Numbered from the stretch's first letter, positions 1-5,114 are shown. The stretch: 5,114 bases of DNA from Flavobacterium sp. (GCA_015478765.1 JADMKR010000089.1:1-5114), one strand, 5' to 3'. Notes: generated from the sequence alone by a model not told the origin. Program-made: numbers and translations.

Positions 1-752
1 AGAGCGTCGAAAATCCGTTACTTTATTACGAGAATAATATTAATACACTCGTTTACATCCTGCAGGAAATGCAGCAATTGGAATCGGCCAACTTAATTTT
101 TAGCTCGTCGTGCACCGTTTACGGACAGGCCGCCGAAATGCCAATTACCGAAAATGCGGCAATCCAGTCGGCAATGTCGCCGTACGGAAATACAAAGCAA
201 ATAGGTGAGGAAATCATTATCGACGCTGCCAGGGTTTCTGAAATAAACGCCATACTATTGCGATATTTCAATCCGATCGGTGCGCACGAATCGGCTGAAA
301 TTGGTGAACTGCCAATCGGTGTTCCGCAAAACCTGGTGCCTTTCATTACCCAAACCGCCATGGGATTGCGCAAAGAACTGTCGGTTTTTGGCGATGATTA
401 TCCCACCCGCGACGGAACCTGCATTCGCGATTATATCCACGTAGTCGATTTAGCCAAAGCGCATGTGATCGCCCTGCAACGCCTGATAAACAGGAAGAAT
501 AGCGATAAGGTTGAAGTTTTCAATGTCGGGACCGGCACAGGAAGCACGGTGCTTGAAGTCATCCATTCGTTTGAAAAAGTCAGCGGTAAGAAACTGCCTT
601 ACAAAATCGTAGGCCGCCGCGCCGGAGACGTAGTCGAAGCATTCGCAAATACGGATAAAGCCAACAATGTCCTTGGCTGGAAATCAGAATTAACACTGGA
701 TGATGCGATGGCGAGCGCGTGGAAGTGGGAGAGGAAGATTAGGGGGCAATAG
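1..752 (+). CDS. galE: UDP-glucose 4-epimerase, 5'-truncated by the window edge
   Basis: Cytoplasmic NAD-dependent epimerase that interconverts UDP-glucose and UDP-galactose (Leloir pathway; sugar nucleotides for envelope glycans). The frame is open from base 3, so the methionine at 69 is internal and the real start lies outside the window. About 250 residues are visible. Alignment of catalytic positions with E. coli GalE implies about 88 N-terminal residues are missing, including the Rossmann GxxGxxG motif. Visible hallmarks are FSSSCTVYG with the catalytic Ser codon at 108-110, and YGNTK with the catalytic Tyr at 183-185 and Lys at 195-197. The Ser-Tyr spacing of 25 residues equals that of E. 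coli. Further hallmarks are RYFNPIGAH, the segment TRDGTCIRDYIHVVDLAKAH, NVGTGTG and the C-terminal RRAGDV. The protein ends at the usual family length with no frameshift. A related extended-SDR sugar epimerase is possible, but the motif set is specifically GalE-like. Confidence 0.93.
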   Translation, partial: SVENPLLYYENNINTLVYILQEMQQLESANLIFSSSCTVYGQAAEMPITENAAIQSAMSPYGNTKQIGEEIIIDAARVSEINAILLRYFNPIGAHESAEIGELPIGVPQNLVPFITQTAMGLRKELSVFGDDYPTRDGTCIRDYIHVVDLAKAHVIALQRLINRKNSDKVEVFNVGTGTGSTVLEVIHSFEKVSGKKLPYKIVGRRAGDVVEAFANTDKANNVLGWKSELTLDDAMASAWKWERKIRGQ

Positions 753-754
753 GG

Positions 755-798
755 AGTTTTCAGTGTCAGTTTTCAGTCTCAGTTTCCAGTCTTAGTCG
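755..798 (+). repeat. Left array of 6/7-base AGT-N(2-3)-C units
   Basis: Starting two bases after the galE stop codon, 44 bases can be parsed as seven units beginning with AGT, with lengths 7,6,7,6,7,6 and a final 5. Typical units are AGTTTTC, AGTGTC and AGTCTC. The core AGT is constant and the following bases vary, so this is a periodic core-plus-variable array rather than a simple tandem repeat. The same unit recurs in inverted orientation on the other side of the four-helix gene. The palindromic counterpart CAGTTTTCAG at 767-776 matches CTGAAAACTG at 1314-1323 exactly in reverse complement. Function unknown. Confidence 0.8.
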
Positions 799-846
799 AA
801 ATGGGTAGTCTCGGTTTTGATGCTGTTGTAGTAAAAATTAGGCATT

Positions 847-1278
847 ATGGACTTTAAAGAACTTCTGGCATATCAAAAGTCTTTTGACTTAGCGATGGAA
901 ATTTTTGAAATTTCAAAGAGTTTCCCTGCCGAAGAGCGTTATGCCCTAACTGATCAAATCCGCAGATCATCACGCAGCGTCTGTGCGAATTTAGCCGAAG
1001 CCTATAGAAAACGACTATACGTAAAACATTTCATTAGCAAATTGTCTGATTCTGATGCTGAATGTTCTGAGACAACAGTCTGGCTTGAATTTGCTTTAAA
1101 GTGCGGATATGTTAGCGATCAAGATTACCACCGACTCACCAATCAATGTAAGGAATGCGGCAAATTAATTAATTATATGCTGCATCATCCTCAAAAATTC
1201 GTTTGCCCGTCCCATGATGATACTGACCGAACTTTGAGCAAATTCGGAAACTCCGGCTTTTATCTTATTACAAATTAA
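847..1278 (+). CDS. Four helix bundle protein (23S rRNA intervening-sequence / S23 family)
   Basis: A 143-residue, probably cytoplasmic, mostly helical protein with no signal peptide or membrane segment. The family signature is in the first 60 residues: the opening FKELLAYQKSFDLA, then LTDQIRRSSRSVCANLAEAY, corresponding to the family pattern LtxQirRsxxSixaNiAEg. The middle segment SKLSDSDAECSETTVWLEFA with a following CGY is typical of one branch. Relatives are encoded in 23S rRNA intervening sequences of Leptospira and Coxiella, and they are related to the Avd accessory proteins of diversity-generating retroelements. The molecular role of free-standing copies is not established. Here there is no rRNA and no reverse transcriptase nearby. 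Residues after about 118 (starting around FVCPSHDD) look like an extra tail relative to the family's usual length. AGG at 840-842 is a weak ribosome site. The gene is AT-richer than galE and sits between two inverted repeat arrays, which suggests it arrived as a cassette. Confidence 0.88.
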   Translation: MDFKELLAYQKSFDLAMEIFEISKSFPAEERYALTDQIRRSSRSVCANLAEAYRKRLYVKHFISKLSDSDAECSETTVWLEFALKCGYVSDQDYHRLTNQCKECGKLINYMLHHPQKFVCPSHDDTDRTLSKFGNSGFYLITN

Positions 1279-1367
1279 AAACTACGACTGCCCACTGCGG
1301 CTGCGACTGCGAACTGAAAACTGCGACTGCGACTGCAAACTGTGACTGCAAACTGTGACTGCCAACT
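1279..1367 (-). repeat. Right array of 6/7-base AGT-N(2-3)-C units, inverted relative to the left array
   Basis: This array fills the space between the four-helix stop codon and the fabD stop codon, ending two bases before the latter. Read on the minus strand, the 89 bases parse without remainder into 13 units of 6 or 7 bases starting AGT (one drifts to AGC), plus a final 5-base partial. Examples are AGTTGGC, AGTCAC and AGTCGC. On the plus strand a perfect 13-base tandem duplication, ACTGCAAACTGTG, lies at 1332-1344 and 1345-1357. The unit grammar is that of the 755-798 array, in opposite orientation. No U-tract terminator is visible here, although galE, the four-helix gene and fabD all end against this region. 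Confidence 0.85.
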
Positions 1368-1369
1368 AA

Positions 1370-2245
1370 TTACGCACTCGCCACTTCCGCCTCTTTATCA
1401 ATCTTCTTAACCAATCCCTGCAACACATTCCCGGGACCGACTTCAGTAAACAATGTCGCACCGTCTTTAATCATCTGTTGAACCGATTGCGTCCATTTAA
1501 CCGGCGCCGTCAGTTGGATGATCAGGTTTTTCTTTATTTCATCAGGATTCGAAACAGCGGTGGCAGTTACGTTTTGATACACGGGGCAAGATGGTGCCGC
1601 AAAAGTTGTAGCTTCAATAGCTGCGGCGAGTTCTTCGCGGGCGGGTTCCATCATAGGCGAGTGGAAAGCCCCGCCAACAGGTAATAGCAATGCTCTTTTC
1701 GCACCCGCTGCTTTCATCGCCTCGCATGCTTTTTCGACTGCTGAGGTTTCTCCGGAAATCACAAGCTGCCCCGGACAATTATAATTCGCCGGCACGACAA
1801 TGCCGTCAATCGAAGCACAAACATCTTCCACAATTTTATCATCCAATCCCAATACTGCGGCCATTGTTGAAGGTTTTATTTCGCAGGCGCGCTGCATTGC
1901 CATTGCTCGTTTTGAAACCAATTGCAAACCGTCTTCAAATGATAATGCACCGTTGGCTACCAATGCCGAAAATTCACCTAATGAATGTCCGGCGACCATC
2001 TCCGGCTTAAAATCATCGCCCAATGTTTTCGCCAAAATAACCGAATGTAGAAAAATCGCAGGCTGTGTGACTTTGGTTTCTTTAAGTTCTTCGGCCGTGC
2101 CTTCAAACATGATGTCGGTGATGCGGAAACCAAGAATTTCATTGGCCTGTTCAAAAAGTTCTTTGGCGAATGCGCTTTCGTCATAAAGATTTTTACCCAT
2201 TCCTGTGAATTGGGCGCCTTGTCCGGGGAAGATATATGCTTTCAT
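1370..2245 (-). CDS. fabD: Malonyl-CoA:ACP transacylase (ACP S-malonyltransferase)
   Basis: Transfers malonyl from malonyl-CoA to the phosphopantetheine arm of acyl carrier protein, supplying the extender unit for type II fatty acid synthesis in the cytoplasm. At 291 residues it has the usual FabD length. Visible active-site elements are FPGQGAQ near the N-terminus (oxyanion Gln9), the nucleophile elbow GHSLGE with Ser88, Arg113 in SKRAMAMQ (binds the malonyl carboxylate), catalytic His195 in GGAFHSPMM, Gln244 in QLTAPVKW, and the C-terminal EVGPGNVL. The start at MKAYIFPGQG is fixed by the motif beginning at residue 7; no Shine-Dalgarno is evident. It is separated from purT by 161 bases of repeats and probably has its own promoter. 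Other fatty acid synthesis genes are not adjacent. Its stop codon lies two bases from the right array. Confidence 0.97.
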   Translation of the reverse strand: MKAYIFPGQGAQFTGMGKNLYDESAFAKELFEQANEILGFRITDIMFEGTAEELKETKVTQPAIFLHSVILAKTLGDDFKPEMVAGHSLGEFSALVANGALSFEDGLQLVSKRAMAMQRACEIKPSTMAAVLGLDDKIVEDVCASIDGIVVPANYNCPGQLVISGETSAVEKACEAMKAAGAKRALLLPVGGAFHSPMMEPAREELAAAIEATTFAAPSCPVYQNVTATAVSNPDEIKKNLIIQLTAPVKWTQSVQQMIKDGATLFTEVGPGNVLQGLVKKIDKEAEVASA

Positions 2246-2251
2246 GTTTTT

Positions 2252-2288
2252 AGTTTAAAGTTGGAAAGTTTAAAGTTTGAAAGTTGGG
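2252..2288 (+). repeat. Array of alternating 7/8-base AGTT units upstream of fabD
   Basis: Five units parse as 7,8,7,8 and 7 bases: AGTTTAA, AGTTGGAA, AGTTTAA again, AGTTTGAA, then AGTTGGG. The effective period is 15 bases. It begins six bases upstream of the fabD start codon and would therefore lie in the fabD mRNA leader, where the transcript reads as its reverse complement (A/C/U-rich, unstructured). I remember similar motifs as common in Bacteroidota intergenic DNA, but this was not checked. Confidence 0.75.
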
Positions 2289-2301
2289 TTAGAGGAAGCG
2301 T

Positions 2302-2350
2302 TCAGATGTCAGCATTCAAATGTCAGTATTCAGCGGTCGGCCATCAGATC
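2302..2350 (+). repeat. Seven exact-length heptads with TCAG core
   Basis: 49 bases divide into seven consecutive 7-base units: TCAGATG, TCAGCAT, TCAAATG, TCAGTAT, TCAGCGG, TCGGCCA and TCAGATC. The first four positions are nearly constant and the last three vary, with no length slippage. The organisation resembles the heptameric short tandemly repeated repetitive (STRR) sequences known from heterocystous cyanobacteria, but the core differs. It lies in the 161-base gap between fabD and purT. Function unknown. Confidence 0.78.
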
Positions 2351-2373
2351 CTAAACCCTGCACCAAATCCTGA

Positions 2374-2381
2374 CAAAAATA
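2374..2381 (-). promoter_or_regulatory. Possible -7 box of a fabD promoter
   Basis: On the minus strand this reads TATTTTTG, an exact match to the Bacteroidota TAnnTTTG element. No TTG was found at the normal 17-23 base distance upstream; the nearest is only 10 bases away. Transcription from here would give a leader of about 120 bases containing both repeat arrays. A chance match in AT-rich DNA is quite possible. Confidence 0.3.
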
Positions 2382-2406
2382 AGAATTTTTTCAAGAGCAG
2401 AATTCC

Positions 2407-3573
2407 CTAGGAAGAAATCCGGATCAAATGGGATGCATCAGACGCTTTTTGGACAAGTTCGGCAATCGGAGTATCCAAAGCGCCGTTGACCAAAGCCACG
2501 CCCATTCGGCGAAAAGGCCGCGAAGTGGGTTTTCCGAAAATACGGAAATCGGTGTTGGGTAACGAGGCAATTTCTTCAAAACCTTCATAACGGGGAGAGG
2601 CTGAGTTTTCTGATGCGAGTATCACAGCGCTGGCTCCGGCTTTTTCGAGTTTGATTTCAAAGATCGGCAGACTCATTATCGCTCTTAAATGCAGTTCAAA
2701 TTCATTAAAGTTTTGCGTGCCGGCTAAGGTCACCATTCCGGTGTCGTGCGGGCGTGGCGACAATTCGGAGAAGTAGACGCCATCGTCAGTCAGGAAAAAT
2801 TCGACTCCAAATAATCCCGCGCCACCGAGTGCTTCAGTGATTTTCTCGGCCATGTCCTGCGCTTCGTACAAATCCTTGTCGGCTATCACGGCCGGTTGCC
2901 AGCTTTCGATATAATCGCCGCGTTCCTGACGGTGGCCTATTGGCGCGCAGAAAAGCGTGGGGTTGTTATTTTGTGTAACCGTCAATAACGTGATTTCGGA
3001 GTTGAATTTGACGAATGCCTCTACAATTACTTCCACCACATCGCCGCGCGAACCGTCGACCGCATATTGCCATGCTTTGTCAATATCTTCAGTGGTTTTG
3101 ATCGTGGATTGACCTTTGCCAGATGATGACATCAGTGGCTTTATAACGCATGGCATTCCGACCGATTCGACTCCGGCACGCAATTCGGCTGCCGAGGTTG
3201 CATAGCGGTAATCGGCGGTTTTTAATCCGAGGTCTTTAGCGGCGAGGTCGCGTATCGCTTTTCGGTTCATCGTGAAATTGGCCGCCTTCGCCGATGGCAC
3301 CACCGTAATCCCTTGTTTTTCGTAATCGTAAAATCGCTCGGTGCGGATGGCTTCGATCTCGGGGACGATAAAATCGGGTTGGTGTTTGGCTACGATGCGG
3401 TCGAGGGCGGCGCCGTCGAGCATGTTGATGATTTCGAATGAATTGGCGACCTGCATCGCGGGTGCGTTTTCGTAGCTGTCGACGGCGATGACGGTTTGTC
3501 CGATTCGCTGGGCCGCGATCGTGAATTCTTTTCCGAGTTCGCCCGAACCGAGCAATAATATTTTTTTAGTCAT
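2407..3573 (-). CDS. purT: Formate-dependent phosphoribosylglycinamide formyltransferase (GAR transformylase 2)
   Basis: ATP-grasp enzyme that uses formate and ATP to formylate GAR to FGAR, the folate-independent version of the third step of purine synthesis. The 388 residues match the family's length. N-terminal preATP-grasp domain: LLLGSGELGKE with GAR ligand Glu12, and IVPEIEAI with Glu72. ATP-grasp core: Arg104, Lys145 in VIKPLMSSSGKGQS, and the metal ligands Glu258 (GLFGVEFF) and Glu270 in VYFSELSPRPHDTGMV, followed by Asp277. C-terminal part: Lys348 and Arg355-Arg356 in KPTSRPFRRMG. All correspond to E. coli PurT ligands with an offset of 7-10, so it should be active. The start at MTKKILLLGS places the glycine motif at the normal distance; no Shine-Dalgarno is apparent. 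Upstream lie a structured element and a good promoter match overlapping the aspC terminator. Confidence 0.97.
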   Translation of the reverse strand: MTKKILLLGSGELGKEFTIAAQRIGQTVIAVDSYENAPAMQVANSFEIINMLDGAALDRIVAKHQPDFIVPEIEAIRTERFYDYEKQGITVVPSAKAANFTMNRKAIRDLAAKDLGLKTADYRYATSAAELRAGVESVGMPCVIKPLMSSSGKGQSTIKTTEDIDKAWQYAVDGSRGDVVEVIVEAFVKFNSEITLLTVTQNNNPTLFCAPIGHRQERGDYIESWQPAVIADKDLYEAQDMAEKITEALGGAGLFGVEFFLTDDGVYFSELSPRPHDTGMVTLAGTQNFNEFELHLRAIMSLPIFEIKLEKAGASAVILASENSASPRYEGFEEIASLPNTDFRIFGKPTSRPFRRMGVALVNGALDTPIAELVQKASDASHLIRISS

Positions 3574-3590
3574 AATAGTGGTTTGAGGGT

Positions 3591-3673
3591 GGCGCCCGCG
3601 CGAGGGATGGCAGCGGCAGCCCGCGATTTTTTATCGTGGCTATAGCGAACAGCCCGACCCTTGTGGTCGCGCC
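3591..3673 (-). ncRNA. Structured GC-rich intergenic element (possible Bacteroidota repeat or RNA motif) ahead of purT
   Basis: 83 bases bounded by complementary ends GGCGC (3591-3595) and GCGCC (3669-3673). Inside are a hairpin GACC/GGTC with a 5-base loop (3656-3668), and a second arm built from AGCC (3618-3621)/GGCT (3638-3641) enclosing CGAT (3624-3627)/ATCG (3633-3636) around a five-base T loop (A on the minus strand). Together they form a closing stem with at least two branches. It ends 17 bases before the purT start codon. The layout resembles dispersed structured repeats I remember from flavobacterial genomes, and perhaps the Flavo-1 RNA class, but I cannot confirm identity. The transcribed strand is uncertain; minus is assumed because purT is on minus. 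Confidence 0.45.
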
Positions 3674-3704
3674 AAAATTAAAAAAGCCCCGATAAAGGGG
3701 CAAA
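3673..3704 (-). promoter_or_regulatory. Candidate Bacteroidota-type purT promoter overlapping the aspC terminator
   Basis: Minus strand: TTTG at 3701-3704 serves as the -33 element, followed by 20 bases, then TAATTTTG at 3673-3680, an exact TAnnTTTG -7 element. Spacing falls within the 17-23 bases reported for this phylum. The predicted start near 3668 gives a leader of about 95 bases, including most of the structured element. The 20-base spacer is almost exactly the aspC terminator hairpin and T-run. Confidence 0.5.
3680..3701 (-). terminator. Intrinsic terminator of the aminotransferase gene
   Basis: On the minus strand, four bases after the aminotransferase TAA, GCCCC (3697-3701) pairs with GGGGC (3686-3690) around a 6-base loop and is followed at once by six T residues (3680-3685). 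The stem is all G-C. On the plus strand no T-run follows, so it works in one direction only. Confidence 0.9.
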
Positions 3705-3705
3705 T

Positions 3706-4893
3706 TTATGAAAGAACTTCTTTGATTCGGCGTAGTGCTTCGGTGAGGTGGTCTTCGCTGGTCGCGTACGAGATGCGGATGCACTCGGGGTTGCCGAACG
3801 CGCTTCCCGTGACGGTGGCGACATTGGCTTCGCTGAGGAAGTACATTGCAAGGTCATCGGCATTTTCGATTTTTGTGCCGCGCAGTGTTTTTCCGAAATA
3901 GTGTGAAACATCGGGGAAAACATAGAATGCGCCTTCGGGAACGTTTAATTTTAAGCCGGGTATGTCTTCGATCAGCGAAACTACAAGATCGCGCCGTTTA
4001 TGAAAAGCTTCGACCATGTGGTTCAATACACTCGGATCGGCTTCGACGGCCGCAATTGTAGCGCGCTGCGCTATGCTGTTGGCTCCGCTGGTGACCTGGC
4101 CCTGCATTTTGGTGCAGGCTTTGGCGATGAATTCGGGTGCGCCGATGTATCCGATTCGCCAGCCCGTCATCGCGAATGCTTTGGCAACGCCATTGACGGT
4201 GATCGATCTATCGAACATTCCGGGAATCGATGCGATGCTGCAAAAAGTTCCGGAGAAATTGATGTGTTCGTAAATTTCGTCGGAAACGACGTAGATGTTC
4301 GGGTGTTTTTTTAAAACTTCCGCAAGTTCGGTCAGCTCTTCGCGGCTGAAAACCGATCCGCTTGGATTGCATGGCGAACTGTACCAAATCATTTTTGTGC
4401 GTGGTGTGATCGCGGCCTCTAGTTGTTGTGGTGTGATCTTGAAATCGCTTTCGACAGTGGTTGGCACTTCGACTGGAACGCCGCCTGAAAGTTTGATTAT
4501 TTCGTAATAGCTGACCCAATATGGAGATGGAAGGATCACTTCGTCCCCTTCGTTCAGCATTACTTGTGCGATATTGTAAAGTGCCTGTTTTGCACCGGTC
4601 GAGACTACAATGTTTGCCGGTGTATAATCGAGATTGTTGTCGCGTTTAAATTTTTTGCAGATAGCCTGTTTGAGTTCGACGTAGCCATCGACGGGCGAAT
4701 ACGTACTGTAATTCTCGTCGATTGCTTTTTTAGCGGCGTCTTTTATAAAGTCGGGCGTATTGAAATCGGGTTCACCCAGACTAAGGCTGATGATGTCTTT
4801 GCCCTGAGATTTTAGTTCGCGGGCCAAGGCCGCCATCGCGAGGGTTTGAGATGTTGAAAGGCTGTTAATTCTGTCGGAAAGAACGTTATTCAT
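3706..4893 (-). CDS. aspC: PLP-dependent class I aminotransferase, aspartate aminotransferase-like
   Basis: Fold-type I PLP enzyme, probably transferring the amino group between aspartate (or other amino acids) and 2-oxoglutarate in the cytoplasm. The 395 residues match subgroup Ib (Thermus-type AspC). Landmarks: SLGEPDFNTP near the N-terminus (substrate loop), STGAKQAL at 98-105 (cofactor phosphate), Asn176 in SSPCNPSG, Asp205 and Tyr208 in VVSDEIYEH, the Schiff-base Lys238 in NGVAKAFAMTGWRIGY with Arg246 for phosphate, and Arg373 in CIRISYATSE, which binds the substrate alpha-carboxylate. All key residues are present. Substrate specificity cannot be read from sequence alone, so the symbol is tentative. 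The start follows an A-rich leader lacking Shine-Dalgarno. The upstream desaturase stops only 25 bases away, suggesting co-transcription, and a strong terminator follows. Confidence 0.92.
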   Translation of the reverse strand: MNNVLSDRINSLSTSQTLAMAALARELKSQGKDIISLSLGEPDFNTPDFIKDAAKKAIDENYSTYSPVDGYVELKQAICKKFKRDNNLDYTPANIVVSTGAKQALYNIAQVMLNEGDEVILPSPYWVSYYEIIKLSGGVPVEVPTTVESDFKITPQQLEAAITPRTKMIWYSSPCNPSGSVFSREELTELAEVLKKHPNIYVVSDEIYEHINFSGTFCSIASIPGMFDRSITVNGVAKAFAMTGWRIGYIGAPEFIAKACTKMQGQVTSGANSIAQRATIAAVEADPSVLNHMVEAFHKRRDLVVSLIEDIPGLKLNVPEGAFYVFPDVSHYFGKTLRGTKIENADDLAMYFLSEANVATVTGSAFGNPECIRISYATSEDHLTEALRRIKEVLS

Positions 4894-4918
4894 TACTTGT
4901 TTGTTTGGTTTGTAAGGA

Positions 4919-5114
4919 CTATGACGCCTGCAATTCGGGTTTTACTCCAAGATCCCGCAGGTGTTTGAAGTGTGCTACTACCGCACTTCGCATTGATTTA
5001 AACTCGTGGTATGGCAGGTTGCATTCTTTGGCGGTTTGTTTCACGATCTCGGCGATCTTGCCATAATGAACGTGACTAATATTCGGGAAAATGTGATGTT
5101 CGATCTGGTGGTTT
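4919..5114 (-). CDS. Membrane fatty acid (acyl-CoA / acyl-lipid) desaturase, C-terminal fragment
   Basis: The last 64 codons of a gene entering from the right edge, ending with TAG at 4919-4921. The fragment opens NHQIEHHIFPNISHVHY, which contains the third histidine box QxxHH of membrane-bound di-iron desaturases. The Gln in place of the first His is characteristic of front-end desaturases (delta-5/6 type) and of many bacterial acyl-CoA desaturases. After the box comes a cytoplasmic tail with the conserved-looking YGKIAEIVKQTAKE and a Leu-Gly-Val-Lys-Pro close. The enzyme would introduce a cis double bond into membrane acyl chains, using O2 and an electron donor. The first two histidine boxes and membrane helices lie outside the window, so regiospecificity is unknown. 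It is probably transcribed together with the aminotransferase downstream. Confidence 0.9.
   Translation of the reverse strand, partial: NHQIEHHIFPNISHVHYGKIAEIVKQTAKECNLPYHEFKSMRSAVVAHFKHLRDLGVKPELQAS

Larger units (their letters stand above)
755..1367. other. Candidate cassette: four-helix gene bounded by inverted short-unit arrays
   Basis: The complete galE-fabD intergenic space consists of array, gene and inverted array, with two bases left over at each end. The arrays act as imperfect inverted terminal repeats: the unit consensus AGT-N(2-3)-C points inward from both sides and a 10-base perfect inverted match is present. The gene inside has lower G+C than galE. Hand counts of 60-base lines give 22, 23 and 21 G+C at 841, 901 and 1021, against 32 at 361 in galE. 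No transposase or clear target-site duplication is seen, so any mobility would depend on factors supplied elsewhere. Calling it a mobile unit is inference. Confidence 0.4.

Noticed and set aside
847..1278. Diversity-generating retroelement (Avd accessory gene)
   Set aside because: The protein belongs to the related four-helix family, but no reverse transcriptase, template repeat or variable repeat is present in the window.
847..1278. 23S rRNA intervening sequence
   Set aside because: The flanks are galE and fabD with no rRNA sequence, so this is a free-standing copy.
755..1367. CRISPR array
   Set aside because: Units are only 6-7 bases with 2-3 variable bases; there are no 25-40 base repeats, no spacers and no cas genes.
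1800..2186. 128-codon plus-strand open frame opposite fabD
   Set aside because: It is the antisense shadow of a clearly intact FabD coding sequence, and its product resembles no family.
2382..2406. Intrinsic terminator after purT
   Set aside because: Only a 5-base GAATT/AATTC pairing around a 13-base loop is available, without a proper G-C stem, so I could not support it.
2210..2410. 66-codon plus-strand open frame covering the fabD-purT gap
   Set aside because: It starts inside fabD on the opposite strand and runs through both repeat arrays; the low-complexity product has no recognisable motif.
3574..3679. Purine-type or other metabolite riboswitch controlling purT
   Set aside because: The hairpins do not match the purine, PRPP or THF riboswitch cores I know, and there is no terminator or sequestering switch before the start codon.
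4208..4519. 103-codon minus-strand open frame within the aminotransferase gene
   Set aside because: It is an alternative frame of the aminotransferase, with arginine-rich composition typical of out-of-frame reading; the real frame holds all PLP residues.

Overview
The window looks like chromosomal DNA of a member of the Bacteroidota, probably on the Flavobacteriia/Chitinophagia side. Three things suggest this: start codons mostly lack Shine-Dalgarno sequences, there are matches to the Bacteroidota -7 promoter box TAnnTTTG, and the intergenic repeats resemble ones I remember from that group. The genes themselves are mostly housekeeping enzymes. No rRNA, tRNA, transposase, CRISPR array or phage gene is visible.

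Layout. Plus strand: the C-terminal three quarters of a UDP-glucose 4-epimerase (galE, cut by the window start; stop at 750-752), then a small four-helix-bundle (23S rRNA intervening-sequence family) gene at 847-1278. Minus strand, in transcription order from the right edge: the 3' end of a membrane fatty acid desaturase (4919-5114, cut by the window end), a class I PLP aminotransferase (aspC-like, 3706-4893), purT (2407-3573) and fabD (1370-2245). The desaturase and aminotransferase are only 25 bases apart and may be co-transcribed. A strong intrinsic terminator follows the aminotransferase. purT seems to restart transcription from a promoter wrapped around that terminator. fabD has its own 161-base leader region. 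galE and the four-helix gene converge on fabD.

The genes do not form one pathway. They cover sugar-nucleotide interconversion (GalE), fatty acid initiation (FabD), formate-dependent purine synthesis (PurT), amino acid transamination and lipid desaturation.

The unusual content is between the genes. (1) The whole galE-fabD gap is a cassette: an array of 6-7 base units, the four-helix gene, and a second array of the same unit in inverted orientation. Each array lies exactly two bases from the neighbouring stop codon, and the gene inside is visibly more AT-rich than galE. (2) The fabD-purT gap holds two more core-plus-variable arrays, one alternating 7/8 bases and one of seven exact heptads. (3) The purT leader is an 83-base GC-rich structured element closed by GGCGC/GCGCC. 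(4) The aspC terminator hairpin occupies the spacer of a good Bacteroidota promoter for purT. The cassette and the structured element are the best candidates for something not fully described.
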